A stretch of 64,000 nucleotides of DNA from Janthinobacterium sp. 61 (GTDB lineage Bacteria; Pseudomonadota; Gammaproteobacteria; Burkholderiales; Burkholderiaceae_D), in NCBI RefSeq assembly GCF_002846335.1, contig NZ_PJMQ01000001.1, positions 3,038,001 through 3,102,000 of the forward strand, read 5' to 3'. The notes under the pieces were generated by a model. The model did no database searches and was not told the DNA's origin. It saw only the letters and a list, made by a program, of their open reading frames with translations. Positions 9,289-17,945 of this stretch are shown in pieces (position 1 is the stretch's first letter; each line of letters begins with the position of its first letter). A program made the translations under genes and the position numbers.

Positions 9289-10266
9289 ATGGACACCAGT
9301 TTTTACGTCTTCGGGGCCCTGATCTTCATCGCCGTGGTGCTGCTCGTCACGGGCATGTACCAGGCCTGGAACAATGTGCGCGGGCCGGAATCGGAACGCG
9401 TGGCGCGGCGTCTGCGCGTGATGTCGGCCGGCGCCCACGCCGGTGAGCAGAACACGTCGATGATCAAGCAGCGCCTGCTCAGCGACACGCCGGCGCTGCA
9501 GAAATTATTATTGGAAGTACCGCGCGTGCATGCACTCGACCGCCTGCTGGAACAGTCAGGGCTGACGTGGAGCGTGGCGCAATGGGCCTTGCTGGTGCTG
9601 CTGACATTTCTCGTTGGCCTGGTCGGCGCCAGCCTGTTCGAGCTGCCCTGGCTGCTGCGCCTGGTGGCAGCGGCCGCCTGCGCGCTGTTGCCCCTGTACT
9701 ACATCGAGCGTGCCAAGGCGCGCCGCCTGCAGCGCATCGGCCAGCAGTTGCCAGACGCGCTGGAACTCATGAGCCGCGCCCTGCGCGCCGGCCATGCCTT
9801 TCCCACGGCCCTGAAAATGGTCGGCGAGGAAATGAACGCGCCACTGGGCGACGAATTTCGCATCGCCTTCGACGAAGTCAACTTCGGCATCGCCATGCCG
9901 GACGCGCTGATGAACCTGGCCACGCGCGTGCCCAGCACGGACGTGCGCTATTTCGTCATCGCCGTGCTGATTCAGCGCGAGACGGGCGGCAACCTGTCGG
10001 AATTGCTCGATAGCATCAGCCACATCATCCGCGAACGCATCAAGCTGCTGGGACAGGTGCGCGTGCTGTCGGCCGAGGCGCGCCTGTCGGCGTGGATCCT
10101 GGGGCTGTTGCCGTTCGGCGCGGCAGCCATGATCCAGCTGACCAACCCCACCTTCCTGGAACTGCTGTACCGCGATCCCGGCGGACAGAAAATGCTGGGC
10201 GGCGCGCTATTGCTGATGCTGCTCGGCGTCATCTTCATGCGCAAGATCATCCATATCCGGGTGTGA
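9289..10266 (+). CDS. tadB: Tad inner-membrane platform protein TadB
   Basis: A 325-residue inner-membrane protein of the GspF/TadB family. It has an N-terminal membrane segment (residues about 7-25), a pair of segments around 95-140, a cytoplasmic T2SSF domain with [20 protein letters not shown] and a [19 protein letters not shown] stretch, and two C-terminal membrane segments. It forms the assembly platform with TadC next to CpaF. RBS AGGAG (bases 9277-9281) supports ATG 9289 rather than the in-frame codon at 9274. The gap to cpaF is 11 bases. Confidence 0.92.
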   Translation: MDTSFYVFGALIFIAVVLLVTGMYQAWNNVRGPESERVARRLRVMSAGAHAGEQNTSMIKQRLLSDTPALQKLLLEVPRVHALDRLLEQSGLTWSVAQWALLVLLTFLVGLVGASLFELPWLLRLVAAAACALLPLYYIERAKARRLQRIGQQLPDALELMSRALRAGHAFPTALKMVGEEMNAPLGDEFRIAFDEVNFGIAMPDALMNLATRVPSTDVRYFVIAVLIQRETGGNLSELLDSISHIIRERIKLLGQVRVLSAEARLSAWILGLLPFGAAAMIQLTNPTFLELLYRDPGGQKMLGGALLLMLLGVIFMRKIIHIRV

Positions 10267-10287
10267 ATTTTTGAGGGGAACGACATC

Positions 10288-11220
10288 ATGACTACCATGC
10301 AAATGGGCTTTCTCGGCTTGCTGTTCGTCGCCGTCTTCGCCGGCGCCATGTTCGTGCTGCTGCTGGCCATACCTGACCCGCTGCGCCAGCGCCTCGACAG
10401 CGTGGGCGCCGCCGGGACTGGCGGCGCCCGCCACTGGCTGGCGCACTTCGTCAAGCTGAGCAAACCACTAGCGCGTCTGTCCCTGCCCGAAGATGGCTGG
10501 GAGACGTCGAAAACACGCCTGCGCTTCATGCATGCGGGACTGCGTCACCCATCGGCGCCGCTGCTGTATTTTGGCGCCAAGACGGCCTTCGCCGTGGGCC
10601 TGCCCGTACTGCTTTTCCTGGGCCTGAGCGTGGCCGGCGTGCATTACAGCGGCACGGCATTACTGCTGTGGCTGCTGCTGGCCGCCGCATTCGGCTACTA
10701 CCTGCCGAACGGCTGGCTGAACCGCCGCATCCGCCTGCGCCAGCGCGACATTTTTGAAAGTTTTCCCGATGCGCTGGACCTGATGACGGTCTGCGTGGAA
10801 GCTGGCCTGGCCATGGATGCGGCGCTGGCGCGGGTGGCCTCCGAAATCACGCTGAAAAGCGCCGTGCTGGCCGAGGAACTGCACCTGCTGACGCTGGAAC
10901 TGCGCGCCGGCAACTCGAAGGAACGGGCCTTGCGCAACTTGGCCCTGCGCACGGGCGTGGAAGATGTCGATGCCCTCGTTGCCATGCTGATCCAGGCCGA
11001 ACGTTTCGGCACCAGCATCGCCGCCTCCCTGCGTGTGCAATCGGACCAGTTGCGCACCAAGCGGCGCCAGCTGGCAGAAGAGCAGGCGGCGAAAATTGCC
11101 CTGAAACTGCTGTTTCCGCTGATCTTCTTCATCTTCCCTTCCCTGCTGGTGGTGCTCATGGGACCAGCCTTCCTGCAAATCTACCGCGTGCTGCTGCCTG
11201 GCATGGCCGGCGGCAATTAA
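10288..11220 (+). CDS. tadC: Tad inner-membrane platform protein TadC
   Basis: A 310-residue paralogue-like partner of TadB with the same layout: an N-terminal membrane segment, a pair near residues 90-130, a T2SSF core (FESFPDALDLMTVCVEAGLA, 20 residues) and a final hydrophobic pair around 265-300. RBS GAGGGGAACG precedes ATG 10288, 21 bases after tadB. It is the last gene of the plus-strand Tad unit. A GC-rich inverted repeat at 11241-11266 follows about 20 bases later. Confidence 0.92.
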   Translation: MTTMQMGFLGLLFVAVFAGAMFVLLLAIPDPLRQRLDSVGAAGTGGARHWLAHFVKLSKPLARLSLPEDGWETSKTRLRFMHAGLRHPSAPLLYFGAKTAFAVGLPVLLFLGLSVAGVHYSGTALLLWLLLAAAFGYYLPNGWLNRRIRLRQRDIFESFPDALDLMTVCVEAGLAMDAALARVASEITLKSAVLAEELHLLTLELRAGNSKERALRNLALRTGVEDVDALVAMLIQAERFGTSIAASLRVQSDQLRTKRRQLAEEQAAKIALKLLFPLIFFIFPSLLVVLMGPAFLQIYRVLLPGMAGGN

Positions 11221-11240
11221 AACCGCAGCCCTCCCACATG

Positions 11241-11266
11241 CTCCTGGCAGTCAACGCTGCCGGGAG
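11241..11266 (+). terminator. Possible hairpin after tadC
   Basis: Arms CTCCTGGCAG and CTGCCGGGAG pair in 9 of 10 positions around a 6-base loop, 20 bases after the tadC stop. There is no T tract, so it may only stabilise the mRNA end. Confidence 0.35.
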
Positions 11267-11516
11267 CCAAAGATCTCCTCCGCAACACCCCGTCCCGCCC
11301 TTTGCCTGCTCTCCTGCCGGCTACCCGCATTGCCCTGCTCCGGCCTGAACACAAGCGCATTCCACATTGCCTGGCGCCTCTGCCGCTGCACATGCCGCAT
11401 ACGTGGAGGGCGGCACTGGCACACTGCCCGATTCCAGCCTTTTCAGGTCTCGACATCTGCGTTATGGATGGCTTCGGGATGTGCCCGCCCCCCTGTCAGC
11501 GATCACTGGCCACCCA

Positions 11517-11559
11517 CCAAGTCCGGTACGCCCTTCGCATCATGGGTTGCCGGACTTGG
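11517..11559. repeat. Perfect 10-bp inverted repeat in the Tad gap
   Basis: CCAAGTCCGG at 11517-11526 is the exact reverse complement of CCGGACTTGG at 11550-11559, with a 23-base loop. No gene uses it, and there is no T tract. It may be a repeat-element remnant. Confidence 0.5.
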
Positions 11560-11713
11560 CTGGCCAAAATATCGAGGACCGAGCTGTGCATATACTAGCG
11601 GGGCAATCCGCCATGCGGCACGAAGATCCCGCTACATGCGACATCGACTCCTCGGCGAGCGGAAGCTTGAGCGGCCTGCGGCATGGTGTGCTGTCCGCAG
11701 CCTAAGTGCACAG

Positions 11714-11750
11714 GCAATAAAAAAGGGCCGGAGCGGATATCCGGCCCTGA
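11714..11750 (-). terminator. Rho-independent terminator of the tadE-tadG operon
   Basis: On the minus strand the 8-bp stem AGGGCCGG/CCGGCCCT is followed by a run of six T residues. It lies about 18 bases beyond the tadG stop. Confidence 0.85.
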
Positions 11751-11767
11751 CCATCTGGTTTCCGTAT

Positions 11768-13150
11768 CTACATGCTGATGCGCAAAATGGCCGAGGCGAG
11801 TTTCTCGAAGCAGGGCTTCAACTCGTTGGAGTTGGCGGCGTGGCAATAAATGCCGACGGGTTGGCCGGCGCCCGCGTTCACGCAGCGCGACAGGGCATCG
11901 GGCGTGTTGGCCATGCACTTGAGGATATCTTCGCCCTTGTCGCTGGGCGCGGGGCCATTTGCCGCGGTCAACTCGCTGCCCAGGCCCAGGGTAAACACGT
12001 ACATGCCCTCGCTGCGGGCCTTGGCGGCCACCGCTTCGAGCAGGTTGCGCGAGGCCCGGTTGACATTGATCCAGGTGGCCGAATTGCTGCTGGTATCGTT
12101 GGTGACCGAACGCGGCGTGGCCGTGATGATGGGGAACTCCTGCAAGGCCGGCAAGTTCGTGGGATTGTGCGCGTTATACCACTGCGGCAAGGCGGCCGTA
12201 TCGAGGTTCTTGACGATGTTCGTATCCTGGTTGCACTTGCCGGCCGCCGTCGTGCCCTGCTTGTCGATCCGCCACAGGCCGGCCGGCGTGCCGGTGCTGG
12301 TGCCGTCGCCCGTCACCAGCGATCCAGGCGTGGTGCAGTCGGCCGGCTTCTTGAACTTGAAGACGGACGAAATGGTATTGGGCGATCCATCGGAAAAAAA
12401 CACGATGACGCGCAGACTGGAGCGGTTGGCCAGGGCGATGCTGTTGAGCTGGTCGCGACCATTCCACATGCCTTCGGCCGAATTCGTCAAGCCGTCAAAC
12501 GAATAGTTGCCAATGGTGGTCTTCATGCCCGCCTGGTCGAAACCGCGCGCCACCTTGCTGATCGGCGTATCGACTTCGGCGCCGTAGGAAAAATGGATCA
12601 GGGCCATGCGGTCCAGCGCCGGATTGAATTTGCTGAGAAACAGCTGCGCGCTGCTGATGACGGTGGAGCCGACAGGCGACAGCGAGCCCGAGGTATCCAT
12701 CACGAAGGCCAGGTCCAGGTCCTTGCGGATGGTCTGCGCCGAGGCGCTGACCGACAGCAAATTGAAGCCTAGCACGCGCATCAGGGTCACGGGCACGGAG
12801 GCCGTGGCCGCCGCATCGATCGTCACCTTGCCGGCATCAAAGGTCACTGTGGGATTGTTGAAGGTGGGCGTGGCCCCCAGGTAGCCCGTGGGGAAATTCG
12901 CGGCAAAGAACTTTTGCGCCGCCGCCTGGGCGCTGGCCCGCTGCGCCGCCTCGCCCACGCCTTGCGTCACGGCGCGCGCGGCGGCGATGCTGGCCGAATC
13001 GACGGCCGCATTGAGCTTGGAACGGATGATGAAGCCCAGGCCGGAATCGATGGCCAGCCCCACCGCGCCGATCAGCACCACCATCGACAGGGCGATGACG
13101 ATCAGCACTTGCCCCTTTTGTTTTCCGGTCTGCCTGCGTATGCTTTTCAT
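11768..13150 (-). CDS. tadG: TadG-like pilus assembly protein with vWA domain
   Basis: A 460-residue protein with an N-terminal TadE/TadG-type hydrophobic segment ([20 protein letters not shown], residues 15-34), followed by the SKLNAAVDSASIAAARA stretch shared by TadG N-termini. A von Willebrand A domain begins at LDLAFVMDTSGSLS, giving the MIDAS residues DTSGS at 152-156. Such proteins are thought to anchor or regulate Flp pili at the envelope. Two cysteine-rich points near the C-terminus (DILKCMANTPDALSRCVNAG) could form disulfides. The start at 13150 has RBS GGGAGAAC. It is the last gene of the minus-strand Tad operon. Confidence 0.88.
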   Translation of the reverse strand: MKSIRRQTGKQKGQVLIVIALSMVVLIGAVGLAIDSGLGFIIRSKLNAAVDSASIAAARAVTQGVGEAAQRASAQAAAQKFFAANFPTGYLGATPTFNNPTVTFDAGKVTIDAAATASVPVTLMRVLGFNLLSVSASAQTIRKDLDLAFVMDTSGSLSPVGSTVISSAQLFLSKFNPALDRMALIHFSYGAEVDTPISKVARGFDQAGMKTTIGNYSFDGLTNSAEGMWNGRDQLNSIALANRSSLRVIVFFSDGSPNTISSVFKFKKPADCTTPGSLVTGDGTSTGTPAGLWRIDKQGTTAAGKCNQDTNIVKNLDTAALPQWYNAHNPTNLPALQEFPIITATPRSVTNDTSSNSATWINVNRASRNLLEAVAAKARSEGMYVFTLGLGSELTAANGPAPSDKGEDILKCMANTPDALSRCVNAGAGQPVGIYCHAANSNELKPCFEKLASAILRISM

Positions 13151-13200
13151 GATGTTCTCCCGGCGCGTGCACGTGCGCCTGCGCAATAATGACAGCGTGT

Positions 13201-13794
13201 CTAAAAAATAGTCTTGGCGTACAGATTGCCGCTCAGCTGGGGCGTTTGCGCTCCAAAACCCAGGCTCATGCCGGCAAACAGGATGTTGGCGCGATACAGT
13301 CCCTCGACGACATAAATGACTTCGCCATTGGCCAACTGGTTGCTCATGGCATCGTTGATGGGCGAACCACCACTGGGAATGCTGGTGCACTTGCCCGTGC
13401 CGTCGCTGGCCCAGTTGCTGCAGTTCCACACCTTGCTAGCCTGCTGCGGCCCTTGGGTCCAGCGGTAATGTTCAAGAATGACGTTTTGCTTGCCGGGGCC
13501 ATTGCCCATGATCTTGCTGATGTACATGCTGCCATTGCTGGCCATGTCCAGCGGCGGCGTCGTCATCGCCAGCGCCGTCATGATGGTTTGCGGGTCTTGC
13601 GAGGAGCGCGAGGCCAAATTGGCCCCTTCGCGGCTCAGATTGGTCAATATCATGTCGCCTTGCACGATGCGCGCCAGATCGAAGACGGGGACGGCCATCA
13701 TCAGCAAGAAGGGCAGCACCAGGGCGAATTCCACGGCAGCCACGCCTTGCTGGCGGCGCGCGCGCATCAATGCCAATTGTTTGGATGGTGTCAT
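13201..13794 (-). CDS. TadE/TadF-like minor pseudopilin
   Basis: A 197-residue protein with a short basic leader and then the pseudopilin-like hydrophobic segment GVAAVEFALVLPFLLMMAVP. The E of VEFALV matches the Glu-5-type position of Flp/TadE pseudopilins, so it is probably processed by CpaA. The C-terminal 130 residues are periplasmic and contain a pair of cysteines (WNCSNWASDGTGKCTS). The start shares one base with the stop of the upstream tadE gene (TGATG), so the two are translationally coupled. It could be called TadF, but the sequence does not settle this. Confidence 0.85.
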   Translation of the reverse strand: MTPSKQLALMRARRQQGVAAVEFALVLPFLLMMAVPVFDLARIVQGDMILTNLSREGANLASRSSQDPQTIMTALAMTTPPLDMASNGSMYISKIMGNGPGKQNVILEHYRWTQGPQQASKVWNCSNWASDGTGKCTSIPSGGSPINDAMSNQLANGEVIYVVEGLYRANILFAGMSLGFGAQTPQLSGNLYAKTIF

Positions 13795-14312
13795 CAGAAG
13801 GCCTCGTTACGCATGGTGGCCGCGACGCTGAAGGCATACTGGCCGGGCGCACTGGTGGAAGTTTTGGGATTGAGCAAGGCCATCAAGCGCCATGCGGGGG
13901 TGATGACGGGCCAGGTGCAGTTCACCTGCAGCACAACGATATCGCCGGCCGAGCCGAACATATTGTTGTTGTAGGCGGAGGGCGCTTGCGATACGCCATT
14001 GACCACCACCACGGGACTGACCATGGCATACAGGCCCAGCGAACTGTCGTTGATCTTTTGTAGCACGGCCTCGTAGCGCTGTTTGTTGGCGCTGGCCGGA
14101 TCAAGGTTGTTTTGCCCCGTGATGGAGTAGCGGGCCCCTTCGCGCACGGCGTATTGCATCGTCAGGTTGACCCAGAACATGATCCCCAGTTCCATGATCA
14201 TGGCGATAAGGAAAAAGAGGATAGGGGCGATCAAGGCAAATTCCACCAGCGCTGCGCCACGTGGGCGTTTTTTCAGGCACGACTTTCCTCTACAGCTGTT
14301 TCTAATCTGCAT
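13794..14312 (-). CDS. tadE: TadE-like minor pseudopilin
   Basis: A 172-residue protein: a basic leader KSCLKKRPRG followed by AALVEFALIAPILFFLIAMI, the TadE pseudopilin signature with the conserved glutamate. A YAVREGARYSITG segment follows, as in many TadE proteins. It is the first gene of the minus-strand operon (tadE, tadE-like, tadG). The RBS before ATG 14312 is weak (GCGAG at long spacing), so a slightly different start is possible. Confidence 0.85.
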   Translation of the reverse strand: MQIRNSCRGKSCLKKRPRGAALVEFALIAPILFFLIAMIMELGIMFWVNLTMQYAVREGARYSITGQNNLDPASANKQRYEAVLQKINDSSLGLYAMVSPVVVVNGVSQAPSAYNNNMFGSAGDIVVLQVNCTWPVITPAWRLMALLNPKTSTSAPGQYAFSVAATMRNEAF

Positions 14313-14366
14313 GATTTACTCGCTTGGACAGGTTGCTCTCGATCTCGCGCCGAGGTTGCAATTAAA

Positions 14367-14386
14367 ACAAAGAAATTGTTCTTTGT
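14367..14386. promoter_or_regulatory. Palindrome at the predicted start of the tadE transcript
   Basis: ACAAAGAA and TTCTTTGT are perfect 8-bp inverted arms around ATTG. The site begins about 7 bases downstream of the predicted minus-strand -10 element, so it covers the expected transcription start. It could be a repressor operator or a 5' hairpin. Confidence 0.5.
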
Positions 14387-14393
14387 ATAATTT

Positions 14394-14422
14394 AATTTAG
14401 GTAATGCTGAGATGAATGTCAA
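14394..14422 (-). promoter_or_regulatory. Sigma70-like promoter of tadE-tadG
   Basis: On the minus strand there is a perfect -35 TTGACA (bases 14422-14417), a 17-base spacer and a -10 TAAATT (14399-14394, 4 of 6). The surrounding DNA is markedly AT-rich compared with the genes. The predicted leader is about 75 bases. Confidence 0.65.
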
Positions 14423-14486
14423 GGTCTGAATACATGCAAATTAAATATATATGCACGCGTACATGAAATAACGATAGGAAACGAAA

Positions 14487-15038
14487 TTAGCGCGGCAGCA
14501 AGCTGCAGTCGGCGGGGTCGAGCAGGAAGCCTTGCAGGATGTCCTGCAGCTGTGGCAGCTTGGCCACGTGGGCGGGAATGCCCAGCTGGCGGGCGCCGAA
14601 ATAGTGGGCGATGATGTCGCCCTGCTGCTCCATGTTGAAGTCGGACAGCATACCGCCGGCTTGCGCGTCGTAGCGATAGGCGCGCTGCCGGATGTAGCCG
14701 CCGCACAGCGCCAGCCGCACGCCATGCAGCAGCACGCAGTAGCCGAGCTGGTACTGCCACACGTGCACCATTTCGTGGATGAAGAATAGCTTGCCGCCGT
14801 TGCCTTCACGCGAAAAATCGTCGCGGTACTGGGCCGGCATGAAGTGCAGGCTGCCGCGCGGCGTCATCGCCGTGTTCTGGTCCTGCAGGCCGAATGGTAA
14901 AAAGGAGCCGCGCACCACACGCACGCGCGCGTAATCGATGGCGCCCTGAAAGACGCTGCGGGCCATGGCGGTTTCGCCGATGGTCAGGGGGCGGCGCAAG
15001 ACTCGCATGCAGAGGAGGGAGGAAAGCGCGGCAGGCAC
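14487..15038 (-). CDS. Small HEXXH metalloprotease-like protein (vgr-related type)
   Basis: A 183-residue protein with a zinc-protease-type motif HEMVHVWQ (H88, E89, H92), preceded by the FGLQDQNTAMTPRGSLHF region and followed by DFNMEQQGDIIAHYFGARQ, which could supply the third ligand. It has no signal peptide. Proteins of this type are often annotated as Vgr-related or DUF4157-like, and their substrate is unknown. The first start (GTG at 15038) has no good RBS, and ATG at 15008 is an alternative. It starts 24 bases after eda in the same direction, so it is probably cotranscribed with edd-eda although it is not a sugar enzyme. Confidence 0.65.
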   Translation of the reverse strand: MPAALSSLLCMRVLRRPLTIGETAMARSVFQGAIDYARVRVVRGSFLPFGLQDQNTAMTPRGSLHFMPAQYRDDFSREGNGGKLFFIHEMVHVWQYQLGYCVLLHGVRLALCGGYIRQRAYRYDAQAGGMLSDFNMEQQGDIIAHYFGARQLGIPAHVAKLPQLQDILQGFLLDPADCSLLPR

Positions 15039-15062
15039 GCAAGGCTGCCGCGCCGGTACCGC

Positions 15063-15692
15063 TTACGCTGAGCGCAAACCGCTGGCAGCCTTGGCGATTT
15101 CCGTGATGCGGTCCCAGTTGCCGGCCGCGATCGCGTCTTTCGGCGTCAGCCACGAACCACCCACGCAGGCGACGTTCTTGCACGCCAGGAACTGCGACGC
15201 CGTCTCTTGCGAGATGCCGCCCGTCGGGCAGAACGTGATGTCCGGCAGGGGGCCGTAGATGGCGTTGAGCATGCCGATACCGCCGGCAGGCACGGCCGGG
15301 AACAGTTTCAGCTGCTGGAAGCCGTTTTCACGCGCCGCCATCACTTCACCGGGCGTCATCACGCCTGGCAGCAGGGGCAAGCCGCTGCTTTTCGCCGCCG
15401 CCACCAGGGCTGACGTCAGGCCTGGCGAGACGCCAAACACGGCGCCCGCATCGCGCGCCTGGACAAATTCCTCGGGACGGGTCAGGGTGCCGACGCCGAC
15501 GATGGCGCCCGGTACTGCCGACATGGCGCGAATCGCTTCCAGGCCGTGCTTGGTGCGCAGGGTCACTTCCAGCACGCGGATGCCGCCCGCCACCAGCGCG
15601 CGCGCCAGCGGTACGGCGTGTTCAGGATCGTCGATCGCAATCACGGGGATCACGCTCGAGGTGCGCATAATTTCCAGTAGTGTCATGGTCAT
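15063..15692 (-). CDS. eda: 2-keto-3-deoxy-6-phosphogluconate aldolase
   Basis: A 209-residue class I aldolase that splits KDPG to pyruvate and glyceraldehyde 3-phosphate, the last step of the Entner-Doudoroff pathway. The Schiff-base lysine is K129 in QLKLFPA, the catalytic glutamate is E42 in VLEVTLRT, and the phosphate-binding CPTGGI follows. Length is typical. It starts 3 bases after the edd stop, which fits a single edd-eda transcript. Confidence 0.96.
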   Translation of the reverse strand: MTMTLLEIMRTSSVIPVIAIDDPEHAVPLARALVAGGIRVLEVTLRTKHGLEAIRAMSAVPGAIVGVGTLTRPEEFVQARDAGAVFGVSPGLTSALVAAAKSSGLPLLPGVMTPGEVMAARENGFQQLKLFPAVPAGGIGMLNAIYGPLPDITFCPTGGISQETASQFLACKNVACVGGSWLTPKDAIAAGNWDRITEIAKAASGLRSA

Positions 15693-15695
15693 CTC

Positions 15696-17609
15696 TTATT
15701 TCCTAGCCAAAAAGTCTTCATCGGAACCGGGTACAGTATCACCGACATTGTCGGCGTCGTGCAAGGCGACGGTGGTGGGAATCGGCGACGGCAGGCCGAA
15801 GGTGGTGGCACCCTCTTCCGCCGCGCTGACGGTGGAACGGAACATGGAAAACAGCTCGCGGCCCATGCCGACGTGGTTCGGCGACAGGTCGGCCGTTACC
15901 AGCGAACGCGCGTGCCAGACGTCGGCTGGCACCAGCGCTTCGAGCACGCCCGTAAAGGCGTCAAGGCGGATGATGTCGCCATCGCGCACCAGGCCCAGGG
16001 CGCCGCCGGCGAGGATTTCAGGCGACACGTGGATGGCGGCCGGCACCTTGCCCGACGCGCCCGACATGCGGCCATCGGTAACCAGCGCCACCTGGCGGCC
16101 CGCATCCTGCAGGTTGGCCAGCGCGGGGGTCAGCGCATGCAGTTCCGGCATGCCGTTGGCGCGCGGGCCCTGGAAGCGCAGCACGGCGACAAAGTCGCGG
16201 TCCAGGGTGCCGGCCTTGTAGGCGTTCATGAACTCTTCCTGCGAATTGAACACCAGGGCAGGCGCTTCCACCGTGCGGTGCTGTGGCTTGACGGCCGAGA
16301 CTTTCATCACGGCGCGGCCCAGGTTACCTGCGACGAGGACCATGCCGCCGTCCGGCGCGAACGGGTTCGAAGCGGGACGCAACACGTTTTCATCGGCGCT
16401 GGCGGCCGGTGCATCTTTCCAGAAGACCTTGCCGTCTTCACCGAGGAACGGCTCCATGCAGTGCGCGCGCAAGCCACGGCCCAGGATGGTGTTGACGTCT
16501 TCGTGCAGCAAGCCCGCGTCCAGCAGTTCGCGGATCAGGTAACCGGTGCCGCCGGCCGCGTGGAAATGGTTCACGTCGGCGTCGCCGTTCGGGTAGATGC
16601 GCGTCAACATCGGCACGATGGCCGACAGTTCATTGAAATCGTTCCAGTCGATGACGATGCCGGCCGCCTTGGCGATCGCCACCAGGTGCAAAGTGTGGTT
16701 GGTCGAGCCGCCAGTGGCCAGCAAGCCCACGACGGCGTTGACGATACATTTCTCGTCAACGATATGACCGACTGGCAAGTAGCTGGCGCTTTGCGCCGTG
16801 ATGCCCGCAGCACGCTGGGCGGCAGCTTTGGTGAGCGCATCGCGCAGCGGTGTGTTCGGCGTGATGAAGGCAGCGCCCGGCAAGTGCAGGCCCATCACTT
16901 CCATCAGCATCTGATTGCTGTTCGCCGTACCGTAGAAGGTACAGGTGCCGGCGCCATGGTAGGCTTTCGACTCGCCTTCGAGCAAGTCTTCGCGCGTGGC
17001 CTTGCCTTGTGCATACAACTGGCGCACCTTGGCTTTTTCCTGGTTCGACAGGCCCGACGTCATCGGACCTGCCGGCACGAAGACGGCCGGCAGATGGCCG
17101 AAGTGCAGCGCGCCGATCAGCAGGCCCGGCACGATCTTGTCGCACACGCCCAGGTACAGGGCGGCATCGAACATATTGTGCGACAGCGCCACGGCCGTCG
17201 ACATGGCGATGGTGTCGCGCGAAAACAGCGACAATTCCATGCCCGGCTGGCCTTGCGTCACGCCATCGCACATGGCGGGCACGCCGCCGGCGAACTGGGC
17301 CACAGCACCCACTTCGCGCACGGCTTGCTTGATGATTTGCGGAAATCCTTCGAAGGGCTGGTGCGCCGACAGCATGTCGTTGTATGACGACACAATGGCC
17401 ACGGACGGCTTCTTGTATTCCTTCAGCGACAGCTTGTCGTTGGCGGGAAAGGCGGCAAAACCGTGCGCCAGGTTGGTACACGACAGGGCGCCGCGCTGCA
17501 CGCCCTGGATGCGGGCAGCATCCAGATGCGCCAGGTAGGCGCCGCGCGATGGCCGGCTGCGCGCGATGATGCGCGCTGTTACGGATTCGACTACTGGATG
17601 CAGCGCCAT
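15696..17609 (-). CDS. edd: 6-phosphogluconate dehydratase
   Basis: A 637-residue IlvD/Edd-family iron-sulfur dehydratase that converts 6-phosphogluconate to KDPG. Visible features are [18 protein letters not shown], the cluster-binding [15 protein letters not shown] and [35 protein letters not shown] (20 residues) and the late [19 protein letters not shown]. The start at ATG 17609 has RBS AAGGAA and gives [11 protein letters not shown], which agrees with the family; the frame is open upstream but without an RBS. A HexR-like operator sits 29-43 bases before the start. Confidence 0.96.
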   Translation of the reverse strand: MALHPVVESVTARIIARSRPSRGAYLAHLDAARIQGVQRGALSCTNLAHGFAAFPANDKLSLKEYKKPSVAIVSSYNDMLSAHQPFEGFPQIIKQAVREVGAVAQFAGGVPAMCDGVTQGQPGMELSLFSRDTIAMSTAVALSHNMFDAALYLGVCDKIVPGLLIGALHFGHLPAVFVPAGPMTSGLSNQEKAKVRQLYAQGKATREDLLEGESKAYHGAGTCTFYGTANSNQMLMEVMGLHLPGAAFITPNTPLRDALTKAAAQRAAGITAQSASYLPVGHIVDEKCIVNAVVGLLATGGSTNHTLHLVAIAKAAGIVIDWNDFNELSAIVPMLTRIYPNGDADVNHFHAAGGTGYLIRELLDAGLLHEDVNTILGRGLRAHCMEPFLGEDGKVFWKDAPAASADENVLRPASNPFAPDGGMVLVAGNLGRAVMKVSAVKPQHRTVEAPALVFNSQEEFMNAYKAGTLDRDFVAVLRFQGPRANGMPELHALTPALANLQDAGRQVALVTDGRMSGASGKVPAAIHVSPEILAGGALGLVRDGDIIRLDAFTGVLEALVPADVWHARSLVTADLSPNHVGMGRELFSMFRSTVSAAEEGATTFGLPSPIPTTVALHDADNVGDTVPGSDEDFLARK

Positions 17610-17637
17610 ATGAATTTCCTTAAAAATGAGTATTTCG

Positions 17638-17652
17638 TGAAATTTTACTACA
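17638..17652 (-). promoter_or_regulatory. HexR-like operator of edd-eda
   Basis: On the minus strand the site reads TGTAGTAAAATTTCA, one base different from the zwf-proximal site at 22184. It contains a -10-like TAAAAT, so a bound repressor would block edd transcription. HexR binding is inferred from similarity to the proteobacterial HexR consensus TGTAATnnnATTACA. Confidence 0.7.
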
Positions 17653-17828
17653 AAATGGTGAAGAAGAAGCACTCTCGCATGGGCCAACAACAGAAATAAG
17701 CCACAAATTGCGGCGTATCAAAGCCAACCCAGGCAATATCGCGTATCCACAGCTGCCAACATATCCCTTATATACGACTGCTGCAATCGCTAAAAAAAGC
17801 ACAACAAAATCGGCTTCACGTTACAAAC

Positions 17829-17843
17829 TGTAGTGAAATTACG
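17829..17843 (+). promoter_or_regulatory. HexR-like operator of pgi
   Basis: TGTAGTGAAATTACG matches the HexR consensus TGTAATnnnATTACA at 10 of its 12 defined positions. It ends 11 bases before the TATTAT box and lies over the expected -35 position of pgi. Confidence 0.65.
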
Positions 17844-17945
17844 TTTTTCTGATGTATTATTCTCATACCAACGCCGGATCCGCTGTTCGTCACGACGAAC
17901 GCGCCGCGCTCCTTTCAACCGAGACAAGCACCCGAGCCGACCGCC

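Larger units (their letters stand above)
11221..11767. other. 547-base gap between convergent Tad units, no supported gene
   Basis: This gap separates tadC (plus) and tadG (minus). I find no reading frame with coding character: the short frames here have no RBS, no recognisable family and biased composition. It holds a 10-bp imperfect hairpin without a T tract (11241-11266), a perfect 10-bp inverted repeat with a 23-base loop (11517-11526 and 11550-11559) and the tadG terminator. In size it could be a decayed gene or repeat remnant. Confidence 0.5.
17610..17945. other. edd/pgi divergent control region
   Basis: This 336-base region is AT-rich and carries no supported gene. It holds one HexR-like site near edd (17638-17652) and one near pgi (17829-17843). 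A TATTAT element at 17855-17860 may be the pgi -10 box. Confidence 0.7.

Noticed and set aside
11302..11598. Short open frames in the Tad gap that might encode a small protein or Flp pilin
   Set aside because: No RBS, no pilin-like GxxxE hydrophobic segment and no conserved feature; they look random.
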